Assembly (NCBI GenBank): GCA_020638695.1
Contig: JACKIB010000010.1
Coordinates: forward strand, 62,001-126,000
From: Planctomycetota bacterium
Lineage (GTDB): Bacteria; Planctomycetota; UBA1135; UBA2386
DNA: 64,000 nucleotides
Reading direction: 5' to 3'
The notes beneath the pieces are model-generated. The model made no database searches. It was not told where the DNA came from and saw only the letters and a list, made by a program, of their open reading frames with translations. The translations under genes were made by a program, and so were the position numbers. This document shows positions 8,222 to 15,553 of the stretch, piece after piece (positions within the stretch are counted from its first letter, which is position 1; every line of letters starts with the position of its first letter).

Positions 8222-8944
8222 GTGGTTCCCATCGGTGCCGATTCGAGGGAACATGGTGATGTCCCTGTTTCGTCTCCTCTCGACGTGGAAGCCTCGAACG
8301 ACCCCGACGCTGCGCTTGTGGCGATGTGTCAGGCGCCCGACTCGGACGAGTTCGAGGCGGCGTTCGAAGCGCTGTACGTCCGCTACCGCGATCGGGTCTA
8401 TTCGATTGCCTACCGGATCACCGGCACCACCGCCGACGCGCTGGATGTCGCGCAAGAGTCGTTCGCTCTGGTGTTTCGCAAGATCGGCGCATTCCGCGGC
8501 GAGTCTCTGTTCAGCACCTGGCTCTACCGCATCGTCGTGAACTGTGCGATCGACTCCAAGCGGCAGTCGGGGAGCGCCCTGCAGAAGCGCACCGGGAGCC
8601 TGTCCGCAGTCGATGGCCCCGAGTTGCAGGACGAGCGCGAGAACGGCCCGGACGACACTGCCGAGCGTCGAGAGCTCGGGGACCACGTCCATGACAGCAT
8701 CCAGCGGCTCAGCCCCAAACTGCGGGCGATCTTGGTGTTGCGATACGTGGAGGGGCTGAGCTACGAGGAATTGTGCGTGGCGCTGGACCTCTCGATGGGG
8801 ACTGTCAAGTCGCGCATGGCCCGTGCCCACCTCGCCCTACAGGATGTTTTGACCGGAACCCTGGAGCCGTTCGGCTTCGTCTCAGGTGCGCCCATCCCCG
8901 AGTCGGGTGAACGGCGTCGCAAGCCCGGAGCGGGACTCTCATGA
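8222..8944 (+). CDS. ECF-type RNA polymerase sigma factor
   Basis: Up to 240 residues from a GTG; the first 30 or so residues are not family-like and the true start may be further in. Region 2 is clear (FEALYVRYRDRVYSIAYRI, then DALDVAQESFALVFRKIGAF and STWLYRIVVNCAID). Region 4 is also clear (LSPKLRAILVLRYVEGLSY, LDLSMGTVKSRMARAH). It directs RNA polymerase to a small regulon, usually including its own operon. The TGA overlaps the ATG of the next gene (ATGA at 8941-8944), a membrane protein that is probably its anti-sigma factor. Confidence 0.93.
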   Translation: MVPIGADSREHGDVPVSSPLDVEASNDPDAALVAMCQAPDSDEFEAAFEALYVRYRDRVYSIAYRITGTTADALDVAQESFALVFRKIGAFRGESLFSTWLYRIVVNCAIDSKRQSGSALQKRTGSLSAVDGPELQDERENGPDDTAERRELGDHVHDSIQRLSPKLRAILVLRYVEGLSYEELCVALDLSMGTVKSRMARAHLALQDVLTGTLEPFGFVSGAPIPESGERRRKPGAGLS

Positions 8945-9450
8945 CCACCCCTTCTCGAGACACCGTCCGATTGCACCGCGAGCTGCTTCGCGCCATGCCC
9001 GCGCCCGTGGTTCCCCTCGATCTGCACCGGCCGGCATTCCTGGAGGGGGTCTACGCCCGTGCTACCGACGTCCTGGCCACCGATCTCGGCCCGTTGCTGT
9101 GCGAGGGGCTGCCCCGGGTGACCGCTCCCGACCTGCCGGAAGGGGGGCTGTGCATCGAGGAGCCCGCCGGCGTGGTGCGCGCCGTGGAGTCGCTCATGCC
9201 GGGTGCTCCCGCGCCTGGGTGGCTCTGGGCGCGGATCCGGGACGACCTTGCCACCGCCGCCCCGGCTCGAACCCGCCTCCGCAGGACTCGAGCGGTCGGC
9301 CTGGTCGCGGCAGCGGCGGTGCTGCTGGCCCTCGTCGGTTCCGCGTTTTTCCGCACCCATGGCGGAACACCAGATACCTCCCGGATCGTCTTCCGCCTGG
9401 ATCCACGGCTGGGTCAGGCGGGTGACGCCCTGATGCCACTTGGCCGCTAG
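8941..9450 (+). CDS. Putative anti-sigma factor, single-pass membrane protein
   Basis: 169 residues. The ATG overlaps the sigma gene stop by four bases, which implies translational coupling. The N-terminal roughly 115 residues are cytosolic and helical; one membrane segment (GLVAAAAVLLALVGSAFF, about 119-138) is followed by a short outer tail. The HxxxCxxC zinc motif of ZAS anti-sigma domains is not present, so assignment rests on topology and position, as for RseA-type proteins. An RseB-like secreted protein gene lies 152 bp downstream. Confidence 0.6.
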   Translation: MTTPSRDTVRLHRELLRAMPAPVVPLDLHRPAFLEGVYARATDVLATDLGPLLCEGLPRVTAPDLPEGGLCIEEPAGVVRAVESLMPGAPAPGWLWARIRDDLATAAPARTRLRRTRAVGLVAAAAVLLALVGSAFFRTHGGTPDTSRIVFRLDPRLGQAGDALMPLGR

Positions 9451-9602
9451 CCACTGGGTCGTGTGGAAGCTCGCTCCCTGACAGCATTTCGATCGGCTAC
9501 CCGTTGGACAACTGCCGGCCCCGTGCCGACAATGGCCGAACGGCAGACCGTGCGGGCTCGCCTCGCGCGCTCGTCGCCCACCTCTCGTAATCTCGTCCCC
9601 AA

Positions 9603-10697
9603 ATGACTCGGAATTGCACGCTGCGCTTCGTCAGGTTGCTTGGCATCCTGGCGCCACTGAGCCTGGCGTGTGCTCAGGTTCCTTCGCCGACGTCAGCCGC
9701 GCCGTTCGCTCAGCCCTGGGAGCTCACGTTCTCCAGGATCAAGGAAGCAATGGATAGCGGACCGGAGACCCTGGCGGTCGAACAGGTGCGCCGCTTCCTG
9801 CGCACGTCGTCGACCCCCTCCTCCGCCCAGTTCGACGGCTTCGTCGAGCAGCTCCACCACCGTGCCGCGCGACCTGGTTTGACCGAGCGCTTCCAGCTCG
9901 CGCTGGTCGGCATCGAAGGGCGAACACTGAGTGCGAACGAGCTGGCATTGGAAGCCGCCAGATTCGAGCAATCCCAAGCGGCGTACAACTTCCGGTTCCA
10001 GGGCTTTCGCATCAGCGATGCCCAACGTGCGGAAGCCAACTACGACCTGGTGTTCCTGAGCCGTGCGCAGCGCGTCGTCCGCGAGGGAACGCGCGATGTC
10101 TACCGGGTCGCGGTGTTGCCGAAGAACTGGGATCGCACCGCCTGGCTGGTCGAGCTCGATACCGAGACCGCGTACCCGCTCTACAGCGGGCAGTACAGCC
10201 TGGATGCGAACCGGGTGTGCTGCCTGCAGAGCGAGCTGGTCGTGCGCAGTTTCCGCCCCGGTGTGGTGATCCCTGCGAACTTCTCGTGGTGGGAGGCTGC
10301 CACCGGGATCGAAGTGGTCGACAGCGCGGAGGCCGCACTGCAGGCGGTGCTGGTCAGTGGATCGTTCGTGCTGCCTGCGGCCGAGGACCTGCTCCCCGGT
10401 TTCGCCGGCTTCCGCTTCGAAGTGCAGACCGACCCCTACGGTGGAGAGCGCAGCGCGGTGTTGGCCTACTCGGACGGCATCGACCACGTGTTCCTCCGCC
10501 AGCAGGACGCGAGCGCGACTTCCCCCGAGGATGGGGACACGATCGCCTACCTGAAACGGCGCTGTGAGACGATCTGTCAGTTCTCTCACGGCGGGGTGGA
10601 CTACCTCGTCCGCGGCAGAGTGGGCGGTGGGCGTGGCGACTGGGACGAGGTCCAGTTCATCAGCGCCAGGATCATGGCTCGGGCCGTCGGCCGCTGA
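9603..10697 (+). CDS. RseB/MucB-like periplasmic sigma-regulatory protein
   Basis: 364 residues with a signal sequence that may be lipoprotein-type (LAPLSLACAQ; the lipobox is not perfect). The middle segment (YDLVFLSRAQRVVREGTRDVY..., RVAVLPKNWDR, LVELDTETAYPLYSGQY) has the pattern of the LolA/RseB fold, in which the sequence runs from a P-x-D/N-R turn to an L-D-x-x-T-x-x-P strand. The later LLPGFAGFRFEVQ and VLAYSDGIDHVFLRQ resemble the C-terminal domain of MucB/RseB. Following an ECF sigma and a membrane anti-sigma, the order mirrors rpoE-rseA-rseB. Known RseB proteins sense lipid or LPS and protect RseA from proteolysis; the ligand here is unknown. A plain LolA-like carrier is the alternative. 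Confidence 0.5.
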   Translation: MTRNCTLRFVRLLGILAPLSLACAQVPSPTSAAPFAQPWELTFSRIKEAMDSGPETLAVEQVRRFLRTSSTPSSAQFDGFVEQLHHRAARPGLTERFQLALVGIEGRTLSANELALEAARFEQSQAAYNFRFQGFRISDAQRAEANYDLVFLSRAQRVVREGTRDVYRVAVLPKNWDRTAWLVELDTETAYPLYSGQYSLDANRVCCLQSELVVRSFRPGVVIPANFSWWEAATGIEVVDSAEAALQAVLVSGSFVLPAAEDLLPGFAGFRFEVQTDPYGGERSAVLAYSDGIDHVFLRQQDASATSPEDGDTIAYLKRRCETICQFSHGGVDYLVRGRVGGGRGDWDEVQFISARIMARAVGR

Positions 10698-10929
10698 GCG
10701 CCGACAGCCGAAACCGACGTCCATTCCGCTGGACGTTGTCGACCTGGCGCGACGCGATGTGGTGAAGTTTCGACAGCCGGAGCGGGCTGGTCGTGGTCAC
10801 CGGCGAGCCGCACCCGGATCTGCGAGCGATGGCATGGCGGTCTCGGTCGTTTGCGGGCTGGGTGTCGGCAATCGGCACGCTGCCTGCTCAGTGGTGTGTG
10901 ACCTGGAACCGTCCACCCAAGTCCACTCG

Positions 10930-11361
10930 ATGGAACCGACCAATCACGATTTCGACAAGTCTCCCAATCCTGGCCTGAGCTCGGCGGAATACCGCGCGAA
11001 GCTCCTGACCAAGCTCAATTGCCTGATTGCGGTGCTGCAAGTCGCGATCGCCAAGATCTCCCGGAGTATCGATCTTCCTGGTGCCAACCAGGAACGGCTC
11101 ACGAAGATCCGCGGCAACCTCGAGAACACGCTGTCCATCTGCGAGCGCGCGAAGAGCACGCTCGAACGCGGGACCGACACCGCGGTGCGGCAGCGTCCTC
11201 GCGCGGGTCATGGAGACGACGGCAAGATGAGCTACCGCGACTACGTCGAGCTCTCGAGCATCGACGAGTATCGGAAGTTCAAGTCGCTTCCGCCCATCAC
11301 CCCCTCGGAACTCGACTCTGTGGACCTCGACGGGCTGATCCGCAAGCTCGCGGACGGCTAG
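10930..11361 (+). CDS. Conserved-looking small cytosolic protein (hypothetical)
   Basis: 143 residues from the ATG at 10930. No family recognised. It has a helical, possibly coiled-coil N-terminal half (AEYRAKLLTKLNCLIAVLQVAIAKI..., LTKIRGNLENTLSICERAKSTL) and a charged C-terminal half containing MSYRDYVELSSIDEYRKFK. There is no signal peptide or membrane segment. Third positions are strongly G/C, and the gene is followed 27 bp later by a strong intrinsic terminator, both supporting a real gene. The upstream 232 bp show nothing recognisable; longer open frames there are rejected. Confidence 0.65.
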   Translation: MEPTNHDFDKSPNPGLSSAEYRAKLLTKLNCLIAVLQVAIAKISRSIDLPGANQERLTKIRGNLENTLSICERAKSTLERGTDTAVRQRPRAGHGDDGKMSYRDYVELSSIDEYRKFKSLPPITPSELDSVDLDGLIRKLADG

Positions 11362-11388
11362 GTCACAACGACACGAACCCTTCTCCCA

Positions 11389-11435
11389 CGGGGAGGGCGA
11401 CCGGTCGTGCCGCGTCGTCCTCCCCGGACTTTTTT
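11389..11435 (+). terminator. Intrinsic transcription terminator
   Basis: A 13-bp stem (11389-11401 with 11414-11426, one G-T pair) with a 12-nt loop, followed after three bases by T6 (11430-11435). It ends the plus-strand gene at 11361. The convergent TlpA gene ends at 11451, so it also separates the two units. Confidence 0.85.
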
Positions 11436-11450
11436 CGTGTCGCCGCGCGC

Positions 11451-12512
11451 TCAGCCTTTCGCTTTGAGCACGCCCTCGATGGCTGCCAGCACCTTCTTCT
11501 TGGTGCTGCTGCGCTGCCGCAGGACCAGCTTGCCCTGCTCGTCGAACACGAGGAACAGCGGCACACCGCTTGGCTGGTAGACCTTCTTGATGAACTCGAT
11601 GCCCACCGGCAGGATCGTGTAGGTCACCTTCTGTTCGGCCACGAACGCCTGGATCGCTTCGACCTTGTCCTTGCGCTCGCGCTTCTGCTCAAGGCTGGCG
11701 GCCACCACGACCACGTCCTTCTTGCCCCAGCTCTCCTGGAGGTTCTGCAGCAGCGCGGCGGTGTTCGCGGCCTCACGGTCCCACGTGGACGTCAGGGCGA
11801 GCACGACCTTCTTACCGCGGAAGCTCGAGAACTCGACCTTGTTGCCGTCCAACCCTTCGACCGCGAACTCGAACCCGGTGTCGTGGTTGCCGGGCTGGTA
11901 GATCAGCCCGGCCGGCACGTCGACCTTCTCGCTTGGCTTCTTGGTGTCGGGGGCCTTCTTCTCGGCCACCGGCTTCTCGCTCTTGGCGGGGTTCGCCGCG
12001 GCGGCGGCGGCGCCGCCGGACAGACCCAGTTGCTTGCGCACCCAGGTCTCCATGGCTTCGACGTGTGACGGATCGAACCCGACCTCCACGTGGTCGAGCT
12101 TCATCCCGCGGTTGAAGAACAGCATCGTCGGGTAGCCGCTGAACCCGATCACCTGGCGTTGGATCTCCGGTGTGCCCAGCGCCAACGGGTAGGTGATGCC
12201 CTGGCGTGACGCGAAATCCCGCACTCGCGCCAGAACCTGTTCCTTGGTGCCCTGCTCGCGGTAGCACAGCCCGATGATCTCGAGCCCGTGGTGCTTGTAC
12301 TTCTTGTACAGCTCGACCAACCCTGGGATCGCTTTGCGGCAGGGTCCACACCACGTGCCCCAGAAGTCGACGATCACCAAGTTGTTCTGGAATTGGTCGT
12401 GGTCGAGTTTCTGACCGCCGAGGGTCTCGATCTCGAATTTGAAGCTCTTGATTTCCTGCGCCGCGGCACCGGCGCCGAGGAGGAGAAAGGCGATTGCAGT
12501 TGCTGCTTGCAT
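11451..12512 (-). CDS. Exported TlpA/ResA-type thioredoxin with a second, cysteine-less thioredoxin domain
   Basis: 353 residues from the ATG at 12512, which opens a signal peptide (MQAATAIAFLLLGAGAAAQ). The first domain (about 20-165) is TlpA-like with the redox motif W-CGPC at 54-58. A low-complexity Ala/Lys/Pro linker (about 170-205) leads to a second thioredoxin-like domain in which the active-site stretch reads ALTSTWDREAANT, with no cysteine. TlpA proteins reduce disulfides in the periplasm, e.g. in cytochrome maturation or of copper-site proteins. The second domain may bind a partner or be structural. The gene is divergent from the pseudo-NtrC regulator (169 bp between starts). Confidence 0.85.
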   Translation of the reverse strand: MQAATAIAFLLLGAGAAAQEIKSFKFEIETLGGQKLDHDQFQNNLVIVDFWGTWCGPCRKAIPGLVELYKKYKHHGLEIIGLCYREQGTKEQVLARVRDFASRQGITYPLALGTPEIQRQVIGFSGYPTMLFFNRGMKLDHVEVGFDPSHVEAMETWVRKQLGLSGGAAAAAANPAKSEKPVAEKKAPDTKKPSEKVDVPAGLIYQPGNHDTGFEFAVEGLDGNKVEFSSFRGKKVVLALTSTWDREAANTAALLQNLQESWGKKDVVVVAASLEQKRERKDKVEAIQAFVAEQKVTYTILPVGIEFIKKVYQPSGVPLFLVFDEQGKLVLRQRSSTKKKVLAAIEGVLKAKG

Positions 12513-12681
12513 GTGCGTCGGTCCAGTGTCGAGACTCCCATCATGGCCCCTGGTCGGGCCGGCGACCAGCCACGAACTCGCGACGCCGCTGGCGGGTGGA
12601 GGCACGGTGGCTCGGATCGGGTGCCGCTCGCGTCCGAAGCGGCTTTACTGGATACCGTCAGCCTGCCGATCTACCGCGTGT

Positions 12682-14049
12682 ATGAGCGGTCCCGCGCAGG
12701 CCTCACAAACCGGTCGTCTGATCCCGGGCCACGTCTTGCTGGTGGGAAGCGACTACGGGGCGGGTTTCAGCCAGGGACTCGCCGCCGCGGCACGCCAGGT
12801 CACCGAGGCAGCGGACGACGTGTTCGACGCCGTGCGCGGCGCCACGCCGGACGTCGTGTTGCTCCTGCCGAGTGGTGCGGAGCGGCTCGGGGTCGATGGC
12901 CTCCGGCGCCTGTGTGCGGTGCCGAGCCCGGCGGTCGTCGTGGTCGTGCGGGACGATGGGCTGGACCAGGGTGCGGATGCCCTCCGTGCCGGTGCGGTCG
13001 ACTTCCTGGTCGATCCACCCGGATTGGAGCAGACCGTGGCGACGCTGGCACTGGTCGCAACCAGCCGAGACCTGCGGAGCGAGAACGAGCGCTTGCGGCG
13101 CGTGCTCGACGAGTTGCGAGCCGAGACGGTCCTGATCGGCTGCAGCCCTGCTTCGCGGCGTCTTTCCGGGGCGCTCGCGAGGGCCGCGGACAGTGCGGCC
13201 ACGATCCTGATCGAGGGTCGACCTGGCGCCGGCAAGACTCTGGCGGCGCGCATCGTGCACGACACCGGCTGTCGTTCGACTCGGCCGATGCTGGTCGAGG
13301 ACTGTGTCGCCTTGTCCTGCGAGCGACTCGACGAGGTGCTCCAGGCGGAGCACGGAGGCACCCTGGTGTTGGAGGATATCGAGAACCTCGGCACCGATGT
13401 CCAGGCGCGCCTCGTGCGGCACCTCAAGGAGCACGCCAACCGGCTCGGTGAAGGCGAAGTTCGGATCATCGCCACCACCTCGGCGAATCTGCCCGAGCAG
13501 GTAGCCCGTGGGAAGTTCCGCGAAGACCTCTACTACCGGATCAGCTCGTTCCCGATCGGCGTCCCGTCCCTACAGGAACGACGCGAAGACATCGCGATGC
13601 TCGCCGCCCACTTCCTTTGCGAGGCGGCGCGTTGCAGCGGCGCGACTCCTGCAGGGTTCACCCGTGCGGCCATCGCCCTGCTCGAGACCAACGGTTGGCC
13701 GCGCAACGTGCAGCAGCTGAGGGACGCGGTGTTCCACGCGCACGCCTTGGCGATGGTGGAGACGGTCGATGCCAGCCACCTCGCCGGGATCGAAGGGGTC
13801 GCGATACCACCCCAGCGGGAACCGGCGCCCGCGCGCCCGGTCGCAAAGCCCGAGCGCAGCGCGCACCAAGACGACGATGGGGCGGTGCGGGAAGAGGACA
13901 TCCTGCCGCTGGAGACCGAAGAGCGGCGGTTGCTCGCCCGCGCGCTCAAGGCTACCGAGGGGAACGTGCGTCGTGCCGCGCAGCTGCTGCGGATCGGTCG
14001 CGCGACCCTCTACCGCAAGATCCAGGTCTACCAGCTGAAGCTGAACTGA
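12682..14049 (+). CDS. Degenerate NtrC-family AAA+ regulator (pseudo-receiver, no GAFTGA, Fis-type HTH)
   Basis: 455 residues from the ATG at 12682. Residues about 15-125 have the receiver fold but lack the phospho-acceptor Asp (PDVVLLLPSG) and the conserved Lys (FLVDPP). Residues about 150-370 form the sigma-54-activator AAA+ domain: Walker A GRPGAGKT (179-186), Walker B altered from L-D-E-I to VLEDIENL (about 229-235), sensor I IIATTSANL and the FREDLYYRI arginine region. The roughly 20-30 residues that normally carry GAFTGA are missing between CVALSCERL and HGGTLVL. The C-terminus is a Fis-type HTH (GNVRRAAQLLRIGRATLYRKI). It probably binds DNA but should not remodel sigma-54 (inference). 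It is divergent from the TlpA gene. Confidence 0.85.
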   Translation: MSGPAQASQTGRLIPGHVLLVGSDYGAGFSQGLAAAARQVTEAADDVFDAVRGATPDVVLLLPSGAERLGVDGLRRLCAVPSPAVVVVVRDDGLDQGADALRAGAVDFLVDPPGLEQTVATLALVATSRDLRSENERLRRVLDELRAETVLIGCSPASRRLSGALARAADSAATILIEGRPGAGKTLAARIVHDTGCRSTRPMLVEDCVALSCERLDEVLQAEHGGTLVLEDIENLGTDVQARLVRHLKEHANRLGEGEVRIIATTSANLPEQVARGKFREDLYYRISSFPIGVPSLQERREDIAMLAAHFLCEAARCSGATPAGFTRAAIALLETNGWPRNVQQLRDAVFHAHALAMVETVDASHLAGIEGVAIPPQREPAPARPVAKPERSAHQDDDGAVREEDILPLETEERRLLARALKATEGNVRRAAQLLRIGRATLYRKIQVYQLKLN

Positions 14050-14062
14050 CGGGGACTCGCTC

Positions 14063-14231
14063 CTAGTGGGGTGTGTCCGAAGTTGGTCACATAAGTCGCC
14101 GGCCCTACGGCCCGCTCGCGGCGTCGCAGCTCCTCAGCTTGTCCACCAACAAGCCGTGTCGTCGCAGCTCCTTGCGAGCGAACCGCATGACTCGACGACT
14201 TATGCAACGAACTTCGGACACACCCCACTAG
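14063..14231. repeat. Repeat family A, copy 1: CTAG-bounded MITE-like element
   Basis: 169 bp beginning and ending in CTAG, with a perfect terminal inverted repeat AGTGGGGTGTGTCCGAAGTT and its complement at the other end. Further inner complementarity (CATAAGTCG/CGACTTATG) would let the strand fold into a long hairpin. It has no coding capacity. It differs from copy 2 at 27298-27466 at only about four positions. Its right CTAG is also the left end of repeat B1. Confidence 0.85.
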
Positions 14232-14409
14232 CCCGGACTATCCATGACCGAGCTGCTGCGATCGAGCAAGGTCGCTGCTGGCTTCGTCGAACGTCAGAAC
14301 CTGCTCCTCGACGGGGAGGCACCCCGCCTCCGGGCAGAACCTGCCGTTCTCCTTGCCAGCAACAACCTTGCACGATCTCGCGACGCTGCTCATGAATAGT
14401 CCGGGCTAG
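14228..14409 (+). repeat. Repeat family B, copy 1 (complete, CTAG-bounded)
   Basis: 182 bp with ends CTAGCCCGGACTAT and ATAGTCCGGGCTAG in inverted orientation. The core contains CAGAACCTGCTCC, a GGGGAGG/CACCCCGCCTCC block and GGGCAGAACCTGCC, and is shared nearly unchanged with copies at 15107, 48395 and 57750. It shares the CTAG at 14228-14231 with element A1. No ORF of interest. Confidence 0.85.
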
Positions 14410-14455
14410 GAAGATCTCCCGGGCCACCGCGGCGGTTGGCTATCGTCGTGCGACC

Positions 14456-15124
14456 GTGCCGCGAGATTCGATCCCCGTGCTGTACCAGGATGCACACCTG
14501 GTCATCGTCGACAAGCCTGCGCCCCGCTTGGTGGTCGGGGCCCCGGGGCGTCGCGGCCCCACCGTCGTGGACCTGCTGCAGGCACAGCTTGCCCAGCGGC
14601 TGATCCCGGTGCACCGCCTGGACGAGCAGGTCACCGGTGTGCTGCTACTGGCGCTGAACGAAGTGGCGCGCGCGGCGCTGGAAGCGATGTTCCGCGACCA
14701 CCGGGTACAGCGGACCTACCTGGCCTTGTTGTCGCACGCGCCGGATCCACCCGCTGGCCGGATCGAGTCGCGGTTGCGCGAGGGACGAGATGGTGTGGTT
14801 CGCTCGGTGGTCGGTGGTGCCGGTGAACGGGCGGTGACCCTCTACCGCACCCTGGCGCGGCGCGGTCGCCACACTTTGGTGGAGTGCCAACTGGAGACCG
14901 GCCGGCGGAACCAGATTCGCGCCCACATGGGGGAGCTCGGCTGTCCGATCGTCGGCGACCGCAAGTACGGCTACCGCGTCCGCGGCGGTGCGTCGTTCCC
15001 CAGGCCGCTCCTGCACGCCGAGCGGGTGGGTTTCGCACACCCGATCACCGGTGAGGCAGTCGCCGTCGCATGCGAGCCCGCGGAGCCCGAGCTGCGCCGA
15101 GGCGAGAGCCCGGACTATTCGTGA
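14456..15124 (+). CDS. RluA-family pseudouridine synthase
   Basis: 222 residues from a GTG start. The catalytic Asp lies in the family motif PVHRLDEQVTG. Other landmarks are VLYQDAHLVIVDKPA at the N-terminus, RTYLAL, and the late block ETGRRNQIRAHMGELGCPIVGDRKYG. It isomerises uridine to pseudouridine in rRNA or tRNA; the site is not predictable. There is no S4 domain. The last residues (ESPDYS) and the TGA lie inside repeat B2, which starts at 15107, so insertion of the repeat rewrote the C-terminus. The catalytic core is complete, so it should be active. Confidence 0.9.
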   Translation: MPRDSIPVLYQDAHLVIVDKPAPRLVVGAPGRRGPTVVDLLQAQLAQRLIPVHRLDEQVTGVLLLALNEVARAALEAMFRDHRVQRTYLALLSHAPDPPAGRIESRLREGRDGVVRSVVGGAGERAVTLYRTLARRGRHTLVECQLETGRRNQIRAHMGELGCPIVGDRKYGYRVRGGASFPRPLLHAERVGFAHPITGEAVAVACEPAEPELRRGESPDYS

Positions 15125-15286
15125 CCGAGCTGCTGCGATCGCGCAAGTTCGCTGCTAGCTTCGTCGAACGTCAGAACCTGCTCCTCGACGGGGAGGCACC
15201 CCGCCTCCGGGCAGAACCTGCCGTTCTCCTTGCCAGCAACAACCTTGCACGATCTCGCGACCGCTCGGTCGTGGATAGTCCAGGCT
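15107..15286 (+). repeat. Repeat family B, copy 2, overlapping the end of the pseudouridine synthase gene
   Basis: About 180 bp, AGCCCGGACTATTCGTGACC at the left and GGATAGTCCAGGCT at the right, with a core almost identical to copy 1. Its left end provides the last codons and stop of the preceding gene. The right end is slightly diverged from copy 1 (CCGCTCGGTCGTGGATAG). Confidence 0.85.
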
Positions 15287-15377
15287 CGAGTCTTCCCCAC
15301 TTCCTCGAACCGCTCGCAAGGACCTGCGGCGGCACGACTTGTCGGCACAAGGGCCGAGGCACGGGCTGGCAACGCGA

Positions 15378-15468
15378 CCGAATTGGTGGATTCGGCGAGG
15401 CTCTCGGGAGGTGACGGGTGCTGGAAGGCGCGGATCTCATGGATTGCCATCTCGTGGCGCAGACTCCT
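15378..15468 (+). repeat. Repeat family C, copy 1
   Basis: 91 bp shared at high identity with 30525-30615 in inverted orientation. Read on the minus strand it contains a short open peptide (AIHEIRAFQHPSPPES), which is conserved in the other copy. The surrounding 15287-15553 shows nothing else recognisable. Confidence 0.75.
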
Positions 15469-15553
15469 AGGTCTCGAATCGGGGCATTCGTCCACACAAC
15501 TCGGGGAGTTCGCGCAATCCGCGGCGCTGCCGCATGAGTAGGATTTCGGGGCG

